DNA of 64,000 nt from Patella vulgata (lineage: Eukaryota > Mollusca > Gastropoda > Patellidae), in NCBI RefSeq assembly GCF_932274485.2, contig NC_065885.2, positions 32,005,062 to 32,069,061 of the forward strand. The letters are read 5' to 3'. Below are positions 43,406-56,051 of this stretch, one piece after another. Below the pieces are notes generated by a model. It searched no databases, was not told the origin of the DNA, and saw nothing but the letters and a program-made list of their open reading frames with translations. The translations under genes were made by a program, and so were the position numbers. Within the stretch, counting starts at the first letter, position 1. Each line of letters begins with the position of its first letter.

Positions 43406-44350
43406 GACGTTCTTTTTTTTTGTTGGTAATGCGAAGGTTAAAATATTCAGTGCTACAACTTAATATAGTAACTCACTCACTCAAATTGACGCCCACATAT
43501 TCTTTTCTCGACCATTCATTAGTTATGTTTTGCTTCTAATGGTAAAAATCTTGTTTTGTTGCTTTACATATGCATTTTATAGTTTACCTATAATAAGTCC
43601 AATTACCCAGGTGGTGGGGTAAACTTATTTTAAAAGGTATTTTTAAATTTCTCTAAGCAAACAATTAGAGTTACGCTTCATATGTGATGTAGTATGGTAT
43701 ATAATATGTTCCTTTGAGAAGTTTCGGTGTGAAATAAATGTGCAATAACAAAACAAAAACCTTCGGGTCGTATGCTTACTCTTTTCTATAACACCCAATT
43801 CTACTTCTAATATGAGGAGATCATATAGCTGACATGTTTTTGTGGCACCATGTATTGTTCAACAAGCTTAGACAAAATGACTGCTTAAGGCCTTTTATCG
43901 CTGAATAACCGCCGTATAATTAAGCTTTTCAAAAATGTATAGTGTTACAAAGTTTTCCCCGAAAGTCCCAAGGAAAATGTATTTTTTTTAAAAGCATGTA
44001 ACCGGACTACGTAATTGCTTGGTATTCTGACTTGCAATATATTGATGACTCACATGATTGTGGAATTTTACACCGAATATTCATAAACATTTATTGCCCT
44101 TCCCTATCATCATTTTTAAATTCCCCCCCCCCCCAAAAAAGTCATTATAGTTGCTGACCCTGTAATGATTGATTTACCATATTTTTGAGTTTTACACGTT
44201 TTTGTTTTTGTATGTGACAGGATGCTCCTGTTGGTGTTGGGAATCCCCCCCCCCCCCACCTCAACCGGTCTAAAACCCCATGCACACATAACTACCATTA
44301 TGCACAAAGAACAAAGAACGTGTCCTTAATTCCTTGATCGAAGGTGATAA
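43406..44350. other. Unassigned sequence with two C homopolymers
   Basis: C runs at about 44125-44134 and 44246-44257. No gene recognised. Confidence 0.35.
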
Positions 44351-44354
44351 TCAG

Positions 44355-44418
44355 TTCTGTCTTCCTTAGCCCAGTAGGCGCTGGAAAGTAGGACGGTAAA
44401 CCTAAATTCATTTTATTA
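44355..44418 (+). repeat. SINE-A 3' tail fragment
   Basis: 'GTCTTCCTTAGCCCAGTAGG' and 'AGTAGGACGGTAAACC', ending in 'ATTCATTTTA'. Only the last about 60 bp of the element. Confidence 0.65.
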
Positions 44419-44712
44419 TTAATTGATAATCAATTAGACCGTGTTACTGGAGGATGAAACAAAACTCGTCGTTCTCCCCAAGAACCAGTAGGTCTACTAC
44501 ACCTTTTAGTCCTTCCTCCAATTTAACTAAAAGCATACAGTATCTCTTCTGTAATTAGGAGTTTTCAAAAGACTTCATTAATTTTTCTGTATCACGTATT
44601 TTGTCTAGTAGGGATGGGACTAATCACAACCCGTGCACTACTGATCGCACCCAATAATGAATTGTTTTTAGTATTACGCCTAGGGACGCAATAGTAAACA
44701 ACCGAGAAATCA

Positions 44713-45045
44713 CAACAAGGTGATTCGGTAAGTAAGGCGCTGGCTCGCTAATCTGGAGGACCCAGGTTCGATCCCCGTGTTGGCCAAGAAATCTCCGGCG
44801 TGGTTTTCTCAATGTCAGAGGTGCAGAACAACGGGATTGACATGGGACGATGTTTAGTCGTTGATAGGCACGAAAACCCAAATTTTGGCGTGCACGCAGA
44901 ATGACGCCTGACAATTGGAAATGGAAATAAGTGTGGGCCGTAGCGGTGCCAAATTTCACCCATAACACAAAGCATGGAGTATGGCCGTTTTCATTAGCTC
45001 TGATGGAGAAGAGAAGTATGGGATTAAACCCTATTTCATTTCATT
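44713..45045 (+). repeat. SINE-A, near-full diverged copy
   Basis: Head 'GCGCTGGCTCGCTAATCTGG' and B-box 'CAGGTTCGATCCCCG', body 'GGCGTGCACGCAGAATGACG' and tail 'CCTATTTCATTTCATT'. No clear target-site duplication. Minus-strand frames across it are shadows. Confidence 0.85.
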
Positions 45046-46449
45046 CATGTTATAATGTCTGAACATAGAGAATTGTGACTATTTATGTTTAAAAGAAGAC
45101 AATTGATGAGGGTTTGTTTTAGATTGGAAGGTTATTTATACCTATGTTACTGATTACAGTCGAACAACTCCATGAAAATAGCCAGCAAATTATAGCATGG
45201 AAAATTGGCTGCAAGGGCAATGCACAATCATCATCTATTATAAAATCATCCATTTACTGTTCATCAATTCAACCAGATAATTCCGAATTCAGAATAACGC
45301 TTTTTAGTTGAAACGAGCATGGTAATTGTAGCATGTAGGTCTGTTGCATACAAACCCTATTGAAACCTTCCACTGATTGCATGTCAGTCTGATTCATCAA
45401 ACAAGAACCATGGAGAAATGTCACGTGGCCAATCAACTTCCAGCAATTCAATAAAAGCTACAAAGAGGCTATTTTCTACGATAATGATTATTCTAATACA
45501 TATTGTTGTTTGGAATGTTTTCCTGCTTTGGGGTGTTTTTAAATGCTACTGTCAGTTCTTTCAAAAATAGCCAGTTCTTTCAACCATAGAGCCGTTTTAA
45601 GTATACATTAGATGTTCATTTTAAAAAAGAATAGCAGTTAATAGAAAAAAAAAGTTGTTGGCACTGTTAACTCAACTTGGAAGTGGAATTAAGGTTCTAT
45701 AATGAGTAACCGTATCCTGTTTCGTCCACTACACCCGCCATTCTTTATATCCTAGATCTCTGATTTGAAGTTCAGAAGTAGAAGGCTACTGGGTAGATGA
45801 TAATCTAAGAACCAAACGCTGCCTGCAGCGTCCTCAGATACGAAACTATGAACTTCTCAAATAAGAAATAATCATGATGTGTTCTAGAAAGATAACGAAT
45901 ACTCGATCTCGTGCACGACATCAGCCTTCATGTCATAACATGGACAACCAACCCCTGTCACTTCGCCACCAAGGGTCTGGAACAACCTGTCTTTAATATT
46001 AACTCTTACTGATGGAGAATTAGTTGAAACTGGATGATTAGACGAGGCTAACATTTTCATCTTTTGAATCCAAAACAATTCAGGCAGGTGGAAAGGGCAG
46101 GGAAGATGATGCAGTTTGGTTTGGACAGCAGCATTTAATTCGCGGTGCGTTTAGTGATTTTTAAACCAATTGTGGCAGTAAATAAATGTTTACGCCTACA
46201 TAAAAGTTTTATTACAGATATATCTGACCAGAAACGTTTATAATTCTACTAATTTCATAAATCGTGAATCAAGGAAGGTTTAATTGCTTACTCTTTCTAG
46301 AACTTTTAGGACATACACCCCGTCATAAATTGCTGATAAATTGATGGTTAACTAGAGTACTAAAGTCCAATGTTAGAGAACTAAGGCTGATGTCCCCCGA
46401 CAAAATCCCAAAATAAATAGATAACACATATTAATTAAATCGCACATTC
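45046..46449. other. Mostly unassigned, with a possible short exon at 45884-46078 (minus)
   Basis: The rest holds no repeat or gene that I recognise. See the separate entry for the minus-strand frame. Confidence 0.35.
45884..46078 (-). CDS. Unrecognised short open frame with coding-like sequence
   Basis: 64 codons on the minus strand. The C-terminal half reads V-N-I-K-D-R-L-F-Q-T-L-G-G-E-V-T-G-V-G-C-P-C-Y-D, then M-K-A-D-V-V-H-E-I-E-Y before the stop. Balanced amino-acid content and absence of repeats make a terminal exon or exon remnant plausible. I cannot name a family, and no convincing upstream splice site was established. Confidence 0.25.
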   Translation of the reverse strand: MFWIQKMKMLASSNHPVSTNSPSVRVNIKDRLFQTLGGEVTGVGCPCYDMKADVVHEIEYSLSF

Positions 46450-47530
46450 ATTTTTTTTAAATGTATCGAGCAATCAAACTGATTAATAAGTATACACTAC
46501 GTTTCATCACTCGAATCAGATAGAATCAAAGTTATCGACCAATGAAATTGCTTAGCTCTGTATCTACATCAAGTTTAAACATTCTACCTCAATTAAAAGC
46601 AGAGTTGCTATGTTCCAAAGTCTTCACCAATCAAATTGCTTATCGATCCTTAGCCTAGGCAGAAAGTTCTCATCATCGAACTTAGTCAAGGTAATGATAT
46701 AAGGAATCTATACTCGGAGTTTCATCGCTCTCACTTAATTATAACCAAAGTTGTCGTGCCCCAAAGCATCAACCAATCAGGTTGGTTATCTCTGCTTACC
46801 GTAAGTAGACAATGTTCATAATCATCTAATGAACGCATACACCAAGTTTGAACATTCTACCTCAATTAGAAGGAGGGTTATTGTGTTCCAAAGTCTCGAC
46901 CAATCAAATTGCTTATCGCTCTGTTTACCCTAGAAAATGTTCATTATCGAACTTAGTCAAAGTATTGATGTGATAAAACTATACACCAAGTGTCCTCACT
47001 CTCACTTAATTAGAACTTAGGTTATCGTATCCCAAAGCATCAAACAATCAAATTGCTTATCTCTGCTTTCCCTAAGTAGAAAATCCTCATCTTCATACTC
47101 CATCAAGGCATTCGCCTAATAAACGCCTACACCAGGTTTGAACATTCTAGCTCAATTACAAGGAGGGTTATTGTGTTCCAAAGTATCGGCCAATGAAATT
47201 GCTTGTCGCTCTGCTTAACATCAGCAGAAAATGCTCATTATCGAACTTAGTTAATGTATTGATGTAAATAAACTATACAACAAGTTTCATCACTCTCACT
47301 TAATTAAAACTAAAGTTATCGTGTCCCAAAGCATCAGCCAATCAAATTGCTTATCTCTGCTTACCCTAAGCAGAAAACGCTCGTCTTGGAACTCCGCCAA
47401 GGCATTGGCCTAATAATCACCTACACCAAGTTTGAACATTCTAGCTCAATTAGGAGAGTTATTGTGTCCCAAAAAGTGTGACGGACAGACAGACGAACCC
47501 ATTTTAATTATCCCTTGCTTTCTTCGAAAG
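46450..47530 (+). repeat. Tandem array of alternating A and B units (dimer about 290 bp)
   Basis: Type A units contain 'GTTTGAACATTCTA(C/G)CTCAA' and 'GGGTTATTGTGTTCCAAAGT'. Type B units contain 'GTTTCATCACTCTCACTTAA' and 'GTTATCGTGTCCCAAAGCAT'. They alternate B-A-B-A from 46501 (cores at about 46501, 46573, 46719, 46846, 46990, 47136, 47284 and 47430), spaced about 127-148 bp after the shortened first unit. The array ends with 'GTGTGACGGACAGACAGACG'. Related dispersed units lie at 0.95-1.6 kb. Confidence 0.9.
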
Positions 47531-50500
47531 GCGATTGACAAAAAGGTATATACAGTCCGTCCTAACAGCCAATATCACTTTTCAGTGTTATAAGCATTAT
47601 GGAATGGGCCATGAGATCTAAAAATTGCGCAAATGCTATTTAACAATTGTCTTGTGTATTCTAAATTGCCTGTTAAAGTGTATTCTAAATTGCCTGTTAA
47701 AACATATTCATTTATTGTAAACGAGGCCTGGGAGTTTTGTCACAAGAGGACAAAGCAGAGGCATAAGCCCGGAATTTTTTTAAACACTCAAGTCTGTAAC
47801 CTGAGGAATTTGTTTCATCGACAGGTTTTTAGAAATAAATATCACAGTGGAATCGTACTAGATGCAAGTCTATTACCAAAAAAGCGTATCAACGGGGTAA
47901 TGCATTTTTGGGAGATAATACAGTAGATGCTGATAGTGAATAATAAAACCCAAAGACTAAACAAACGGTTATATTATACAACTCATCATTTAACTTGACT
48001 TCAACAAGGTGTCATGGTGCCTTCGTGATATGGACGTTAGATTTCATTCATAGTCGACAATGAATTTGATCGATCGAAGCAACTGTAACATGGCTTTCTC
48101 ATTGCCAATTGATGTTTTTATCTGAGCACTAGACAGAACGGTTGTTGTCTCACCCAAGAGTAGGATTCTACCCTCTAGACAAACGCATTATATATATCAA
48201 CCAAAACATAACCAGTCTTTGATAAATACGCGCTATTCTTTTATTAGATTCTAACTAACCATAAAGAGTGAATTGGGACAGCGTCGATTTATTACATCAC
48301 CAATTTGATAGCTATATAAAAGAGGGAAATTACCTAAATTTGAAACAAATTAATATAGTACAAAACTTGTTTAATCCGGCATTTGTGACGCTTAACGTGT
48401 GGATATTAATCTATTTCCAATGGTTTTATCTTCCATAACTTAACTCCACCAATAAAAGAACAAGTAGGGTACTATATGGACCAAGAACCAAGCATGACAT
48501 AATCACCACAGTTTCGGAATAGTGACGCCATATCAATAACTATCAATCAGAGCGCTATTGTCCAAGGAAATGTATACCAAATTTCGTGTAGATAGTACTT
48601 GAATGTTTTGTTTTTTCTCAGTTTGGTAAGCGGTTTAGATCTTGACATAAGATGGTAACACTTTTTAATAACGGTGCTGACGGATTCTATTCAAATTTCA
48701 ACTCTCAGATTGTAATTTCCGTACATTTCACATTAATCTGGGGGAAAGCTAAAATATAGCAATTATACACTGTAAAAATAAGTGCAATGCAATCGCGAAC
48801 AATTTGTGAACAGTAATAGTATTCTGACTTAATTCGAAATAATTTTTGCAAGCAGATGGGCTCAATCATTTCCAAACCTTTCTTTGCAAAAGTTATGCCG
48901 AGAATTTTAATGTATATATTTTGTACTCCACAAATTGTTTGAAAAAATAGATACATATTTTCTGAATCGCTGGGGCATGCAAGTACATCACGCTAAATCA
49001 TTGGGAAAACAAAGTTTTCTTCCAAACGTTTCTTGGCAACTTTGTATCAAATTAGATAGCGTTGTCCAGCATACATGTGTGCCAGTATATAGCGCTATAA
49101 ATCTCTATGACTCTGTCGGATCAACTAATTCGGTTGAGCAGGCAACAATTTTAAGTTGTCACTTCTTTGAAGACTTGTTTTAAGTTGCTTAATGTTTTAT
49201 CACCCTTTCATCCGCTTTATTTTGAAGATTCTGACAACAAAAATATATAGATTTTATTTACAACTTAATCTATTATACTATCTTACTTGATGTCATTTTG
49301 CAGATTTGCCATTAGCAAAAACAGTCGTATTCTCTGTCAATGTTTTTGCTTTTTAGCTGCATTATTGGTCTTTGAATGAGCGCATGATATTTAAAATGAA
49401 AGGTTGTAATAACACAAAATACTTTATGGGCATATTATGTCTTGTTTATGGGAAACGTGACATTTAGAGTGGATAGCTAAGTCTATTATTAAGCGATACC
49501 ATTAGGATAAAATACATAAACGATCCACAATCTTCAAGATGGACGTTGAGAGTGCTATTACGTTGGACATATGGTGTTAAATTCGTACTAATTAACAAAG
49601 GGTTACATATTATCTGAAGTCCACAACTTTAGCTTAACATTCAAATTCGCACCCCCTTGTAAACGTGATTCCAGGCTGGGGCCTCAATAGAATATTTTAA
49701 TAATGTTTATTGAGGCAAAAGGAAGGCCTGCTCTAAGAAAATCCGAAATTTTGATAAACCCCGGAGATATCTCCATGATAGCGTTTTGAAACGTAATACC
49801 CGTGAACGCGATGCAGCTAGTTATGAACTTTTGAACGATTTTAAATTACTATTTGTATATCCTGTTCAAGTGATAATTATTTATGGCAGCAATTCTATTA
49901 TTCACTGGAAAAGAACTTATAACGGGAAGTTGTCAGCGGGCACGCGTCTACGCTATACATGGTGATTGTTAGGCGAAAATCCCATCTCGATCGGACAACT
50001 GGACGTTGGGGTGTGTTTTGTGAGAGCTTCGGGTAGTTGAATAGACATGGAATAAAGAGCTCTTAAGATATATCCACACAAAATAAACTAGATTTATTCA
50101 CTGAAATAAACCCCGTGACTTTTAAGGCCTATTCCAGGTAATTCTAATTTATTTGTTATATTCAAATATCTTACGACTTTAGTACTGTTATAATAAATCT
50201 AGCAATTTAAGAATCGATTTTCGTAAATTCGCAAAAGCTGGTACTAAGAAAATCTGTTTACCAGTCAGTTCAGCGGTCGTTCTATGTGATAAGTCGGGCC
50301 AAACTAAAAGATTAGTGAACAGCGTGGAAGGCTAATAGAATTGAATTAGCTAGTCTAAGAAGGTAACAAGTGTTTTACATGGCGGTGATTAATGACAAAA
50401 ACTTTCCACATTAACACACAGGACTCACAATAAAGCCGCTGCATATATACCCGACAGTTGATAGAAATTGGACAAATCTTATTTTTACCGTCACTTCCAT

Positions 50501-50824
50501 ATTGATAGCAGAGGAATTGAGAATACATGGTATCTATTCATATACATATATCGTGTCCAAATTGTCAGTGGGATGAATTAGGTATAAATCAAATAACCAT
50601 TTACATTCACGGCTCGGAGCTGAGTGGATAGTGGGAGGTCATAATTATGTAAAAGATACGGGCTAAGATTCTTTCACTGTCTGAGCGCACAAAGCTAATA
50701 AATAACGTTTTATTTCTTCAATAAAAACTTCAGCTGATAATAAAGACGAATTGTTGACAAAGCTCGATTTTATGTTGCTAATTTTCGCTATCCAATTGAA
50801 TTTCAGCTCGCATTATCTTTATAT
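47531..50824. other. Mostly unassigned A+T-rich sequence
   Basis: A perfect 24-bp duplication (GTGTATTCTAAATTGCC...) lies at 47654-47701, inside a 97-codon frame (47633-47926) of no known family. Frames at 48705-49183 lack domains. No SINE or MITE copy was recognised here, making this one of the quieter parts of the window. Confidence 0.4.
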
Positions 50825-50828
50825 ATAC

Positions 50829-51295
50829 TCTTTAAAAAAAAGGTAGGGGATATTGAAATGCAAATACCTATGCAGGTTGTGATATGATAAATAGTCATGG
50901 ACACTTGACATGCTTTGAGAGTATGTTCACAGATGAAGAACTTATCGTCCCAACAGAACCACTGAGCTGCACATGCGACACGTGGGAGGGGTTCATTGTC
51001 AAATTTGACACTTCAAGGAAGGGTTGATGAAAACTGCCGCGTGCTGGTTTATCTATCCATGTTTGTTTTCATATCGGTTCTTGCATAAGATTAACTGTTT
51101 AGCGTATCTTTGCTTTGTCGGGAGACGTGTTCGTCGACGTCAACGTCAACCGACAACACTGCAAGAATTGGCCGTGGCATTGCAAGAGGAGTGTGTCAGA
51201 TTGCCCCAAATCGTGATTGGACGGTTGATTAGGAGCATGCCACGACAAATAGCTGAATGTCTGAGGATTGTTGGAGCAATTACTCATTATTAAGA
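50829..51295 (+). mobile_element. Internally deleted Tc1-like element
   Basis: The left end reads CTTTAAAAAAAAGGTAGGGG then ATATTG, matching in complement the right terminus of the 35-36 kb element. At 51115-51292 the frame gives R-R-V-R-R-R-Q-R-Q-P-T-T-L-Q-E-L-A-V-A-L then I-R-S-M-P-R-Q and I-T-H-Y*, the C-terminal end of a Tc1-type transposase (compare 36016-36184). The DNA-binding and catalytic parts are deleted, and no right terminal repeat was found. Confidence 0.7.
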
Positions 51296-52396
51296 CAAAA
51301 ATCAAAAACGTCCATTTTCACTTTTGACGGTGTATCTCTTTGCGAGTGAAATGGGGCCGTCAGATAATCCAGCTATATGAACTGTAAATGTTCATGTGTA
51401 GGCAATTGGCCTGTTATTAACACACACACGCACACCCACACACGCAATTATAGTCAACACGCGTTCTTGATATGTTCATATCAACTTATGTTTCCTATGT
51501 GCAATTTAACATTTTCGATCAAATATTATAATATAATTATTTTAATCCTAAGCTTGTGTGGGTTTTATATTTTACTGTAACCTTCGTCTGTTGACCGGCT
51601 ATGGGCGTTTTGGAAATTCGTTTACTAATAGTACAATTTTCAATATTGGCGTCGTTAGTGTTGGAATAAGCTAAAGTCTACAGAAAACACCCTCAGCAAA
51701 AGCCAAAATAATAATTTATATCACCTTTGAAGCCAGAAAAAAGATCAGCAACCGGCAATTTAGCTGTTACATAATGCATCTTTAAAAGTCCACAAGGTGT
51801 GATTACATAAAGTCGTCAACCATGTCAGTTTGTCGCTAAGATTATTATGGGGTAAATGGGGTGTTCGAAACACAGTTTCCACTAAAATAAGAGCATACTC
51901 TCTGATCAATACAGAAAATATGATTATCAATAGAGTGAAATAGCCAAGGAATAAAATGTGATCGACAAATCTCTCATGCATTATTATCGCTTTACTAGAG
52001 ATTAAATTCTAGTCAGGATCTTATCTCAACGTTTTCCAATATGTCAGACATGACATTCAAACTAATATGAAAGAGGACATTGAAATATAAGGAATGATTT
52101 TTTTTTTTAAAAAAAAGATCCTTCCGCATCAAAACTTCCTCGCGGAGATTATTGATTGCTTGATAACTTACAACAGGGGCTTTGGGCTCGTTACACTCAG
52201 TGTTACACATACATGTATTTGCAAGTCTATGGATTGCTCATAACCTTGTCTCAATATTACTGCACATTTTTAAACTATAAAACATTATATTAAAACATTG
52301 TGTATGAAATTAGCCAATTTCAATACTCATTTGTTAACAAGAATAAAGATCACGAGCAGATCGGCCGTCTGAGTTAAAGGATCCGTAGTGTTTCCA
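51296..52396. other. Unassigned sequence
   Basis: A short (CA)n tract lies at 51420-51445. No gene recognised. Confidence 0.35.
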
Positions 52397-52400
52397 TTAA

Positions 52401-52894
52401 AGGAGCTAACACTATTGTTTGACACCTCAAAATGCTTAGAAAGCATATACTTATATACTATGAATGTATATAAGCTGATTTACGTTAAATAATTACAATT
52501 TTTATTGTAATTTCTAATCACTCATGATCGGTGAAAAACGTGAGCAATCCAAAATGAATGGTAGTCTTTCGCGCCTGGTTAGTCCAGTCAACTACAACTA
52601 ATCTTTTATTAGTTTGGGGATGTGCAATTTTGAAATACTTGAGTGATTTGTTTTGCTTTACAATTTTCTCATAAAGCCTTCTTCGTTCGAATGGCACTCA
52701 AGGTCATAGAGAACCCGACGTCGGGGGCTCATTTTAAAAGGATCATTGTTGGATGTCGGGGGGGGGGGGAGAGACATATTTGCAAGGTAAGATTATAGCA
52801 TCAATATTGATCGAACTGGACCAATATTAAATTCCAATCCGTACTTTTAACGTCGGAGATTATGGATAATTATTGAATTAGAGGTTTAGCTTCT
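52401..52894 (-). mobile_element. TTAA-flanked MITE, family M3 copy 4
   Basis: 494 bp between TTAA (52397-52400) and TTAA (52895-52898). The left end AGGAGCTAAC and right end GGTTTAGCTTCT are the M3 inverted termini. The interior matches 27532-27927 ('GTATATAAGCTGATTTACGT', 'TTTTTATTGTAATTTCT', 'AATGAATGGTAGTCTTTCGC'). It contains a G run (52759-52769). Confidence 0.75.
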
Positions 52895-52898
52895 TTAA

Positions 52899-53786
52899 GA
52901 AAATATGAAATATACATCTGACATGTAATTGATCCTACAATTACAGTATAATGCAAATTCTGTTTTAGTAGAACTACTATTACCGGGATTTCTGTTTTTT
53001 GTTCAGTGACGCTTTAAAATCCACAATAAAAACAGAGATAAGCTGAATAGTCTAAGCATGTTTTAATTTTTGTTTCATTCCAACTATTTCTTACTTATAA
53101 AAATGGTCAAAGATTTTCTTTGGTAATGTTCGAATTTCAATTTTTTGTCCTATACTCGGACCATTCAATCACAAAATTGTTACCTTAAGTTATTGTAATG
53201 ATTTTTTTAAAAAATCTTTTATATTCTTTCTCTGTTTTTCTCTGAAAAATAATGATGAAAGTCTCATTTCTTTCCAGACATCACATTCACAGAACCTCAC
53301 TGCTGTAAGCTATGAATTAATTCGTGAATAAATGCTCAAGCCAAGAGCACAGCTCCGCGATAACTAGCTGTCTGCAGTTAGTGAGGTCCGCAGCAACAAA
53401 GCAATACTATCAGAAAATTTTGTAATAATATCCACAAGAGCATGATGTTAACGCGTATTATGTAAGACCGCTTGAAAGTTTAATGACTTCAATACTGAAA
53501 AAGCCAGACAGTATTTATCAAACGGTGAATTTAACTGCGGTAAATTGGAATTTGAAAAGCTTGATTATGACACAAGTAAGTAGATAAATGTCACAAGCAA
53601 AATGTCTGAAATATATTTTCTAAATATTATCTTTTGAGATTGGTGGTTTCGTAGTGTTTATTGGGGTATTTTCAGAAGAAATTAGTGTTTTCTCTGGACC
53701 TGCACATAATTACCCCGTACCTTGTTGTTATATATAGTATTTCGAATAATATATACTATAGCAATACCTATGAGTATCGTGCTAAG
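52899..53786. other. Unassigned A+T-rich sequence
   Basis: No gene or repeat recognised. Confidence 0.35.
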
Positions 53787-53797
53787 TTTCATGTCGA

Positions 53798-54141
53798 AAG
53801 GGGGCCACGATGGCTTGCTTTAGTCTGGAGGTCGCGGGTTCGCTCCCGGTGTTGGCCGATAAAGTTCATCTGAATTTTCCGGTGCGGTTTCCCCTTGGCA
53901 GTGGTTCAGGGTGGAGGGCCTGACAAGGACAGCTGTCTAGTCGTTCGGGTGGGATGAAAAACCGAGGTCCCGTGTACGAATTGGTGTGCATGTAAAAGAT
54001 CCCTTGGTCTTTGGAATTCGATATAAGAGTAGGCCGTAGCGCCGCTGTCCTGGCAACGTTTCCATCATAACACACTGTATGCTATCTTCATTAGCCCAGT
54101 TGGAGCAGAACAGTAGGACGTTAAACCCCCATTTCATTTCA
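53798..54141 (+). repeat. SINE-A, near-full copy with target-site duplication
   Basis: Head 'CACGATGGCTTGCTTTAGTC' with B-box 'CGGGTTCGCTCCCGG', a body near-identical to 38411-38772 and an (ATTTC)n tail. TTTCATGTCGA occurs at 53787-53797 and 54142-54152; part of that overlap with the tail is by chance. The head is shortened by about 20 bp in the anticodon-like region. Confidence 0.9.
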
Positions 54142-54152
54142 TTTCATGTCGA

Positions 54153-56051
54153 CCGTACATCAATTGGCAATGTCTCCAAGAATAACAAGAACATGATGAC
54201 TAGTGCTTGGGGAACATGGGAACTAGTCCAAAAATATGACGACCATTGAACCAATCTAGCTATAGCGTATGTTAAAATCATGTCTCACAAAGTAACATCC
54301 AGTACAGATTATTTCAATGCGTGAATATAACCTCCATCGTATTGAAACCGAGCGCTTTCAAAGCAAGTACAAATTCTAAAAGTCGCCCTACAGATATTGT
54401 ACGTTGTTATATGTAGGGAAACAATTGAATGAATTAGTCATCTAACGAATAAAAGGATATTACACCACTGTCCATGACACATAGCAAATGTATAATTCAA
54501 TTGGTAACATCCTAGGGGGTGATGTTTCGCAACCTTACTATCGATATTCCTGACTTTGATTAAGAAAATAAATAAAAGCTTTATTTTCTTGCACCCCTTT
54601 GTTTATCTACAGCTAAATCCCCTGGATTATTGAATTTGGTCGAAGTGCCTTACAAATCAATTTCACCCAACAATAAACCGTGATTGTGAATTGCAACTAT
54701 TTCATTTAAAAGACAAAACTTAAATTGATTAGTTACTTCGCACTAGTAATACGTTTTATTCGTCTACGGGCAAAATTAACGTCTATAACACTGATAACCT
54801 GAAACGAGAATTCGCAAGATGAGACCATTCAAATAAAACTGGAAGAAGAAATGAAATCAACTTTTCCAGTCGATTGGTTTCACAGTTTAACCAATAACAA
54901 TAAACCCGAAAATCGTATCTTCTGGATGGTCCCAGCAGCTTAAAAATCGCAATTAGCACAACAAATAGTGCGACATTGAGGAAAGGGGGTATTTCTTGTT
55001 CTTTTGACCTATAATAACATTGAGACATTGCTAATATTCACCTTTCCAATTGACAGCATGTGTGTTGAACGTATTATCAGCGACACTGGTTCAATAACTC
55101 ACAATTTCTTATCCACTGGAGATTCTATAAGTACATTTTATATTCAGTAGAGATCTGTTAGATTTATTAATCAGTCGAATAGCTTTTATTCGTGAAAACA
55201 ATCTCGTATATGGGCGTTACAGTTCCCATGTGTTCAAATTCTTAACAGACGTAATCGCTTCAGGTATGAATGAATAGTGAACCCATAAAAAGTGCAGTTA
55301 TATAAATCGGTCGGTAGGTCGATTAATTGATTGATTAGGCACGATCAGAATGACTAATTGAATAGTTGTATTATAATTGACTATATCAATTATCGGTATA
55401 ATCGATATCACCATACATTTACAAATACTCAACAATATTATCAAATATAAATTAGTGACTAATGACTTGAAGCTACACAGTTAATTTTAGATTTCTCCCT
55501 CGACTGATCTAATGGCTAAGTCTTGTTTTGGGAACAGAAAGCAGCGTTGTGGATTTATTTTAATTACCATTTAAGGACCACGAATATAGAATGAATAGTA
55601 ACAAAAAAGAACCTGAAAGTCTTTGTCACTTATTATTTATTGTGTGTCGAGATTTTCGAGTTGACGTAGTGCACTTGTGTGTTGCTTATTTTCTGTTATT
55701 AAGGAAATAATGATTGACTACATGGTTTTATAAAGGACACAAAAAAAATCATAATGAGTTTTGTAAAGCTTTATGCGTAATGCTTAGATAATATGGACAT
55801 CATCGTGCCAAAGCTCTCTAATTTTCAAATTATCGTGTAAATTTCTAAGACAAAAAATAATCTACAGGGCTTCCAAAGTCACGCTTTTAAGTTGCATTAC
55901 TGTTATATATGAGAACTTAGTCTCTTACGTTGTCTATATGTGTTTTAAAATTAAGACGAAGGAGGGAATAATTATTGTAAGTTATAAAACGACGCAAAAA
56001 CAACTAACAAAAAAAAAACCCAAAAAATAAAAATAAAACGAAAAATAGCCA
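54153..56051. other. Unassigned A+T-rich sequence
   Basis: No gene or repeat recognised. The frame at 54783-55028 (minus) has hydrophobic stretches but no recognisable family. Confidence 0.4.

Noticed and set aside
54783-55028. Hydrophobic minus-strand frame as the missing TM1 exon
   Set aside because: It lacks the GN...V signature and the Arg/Lys-rich loop expected just before the V-S-N junction.
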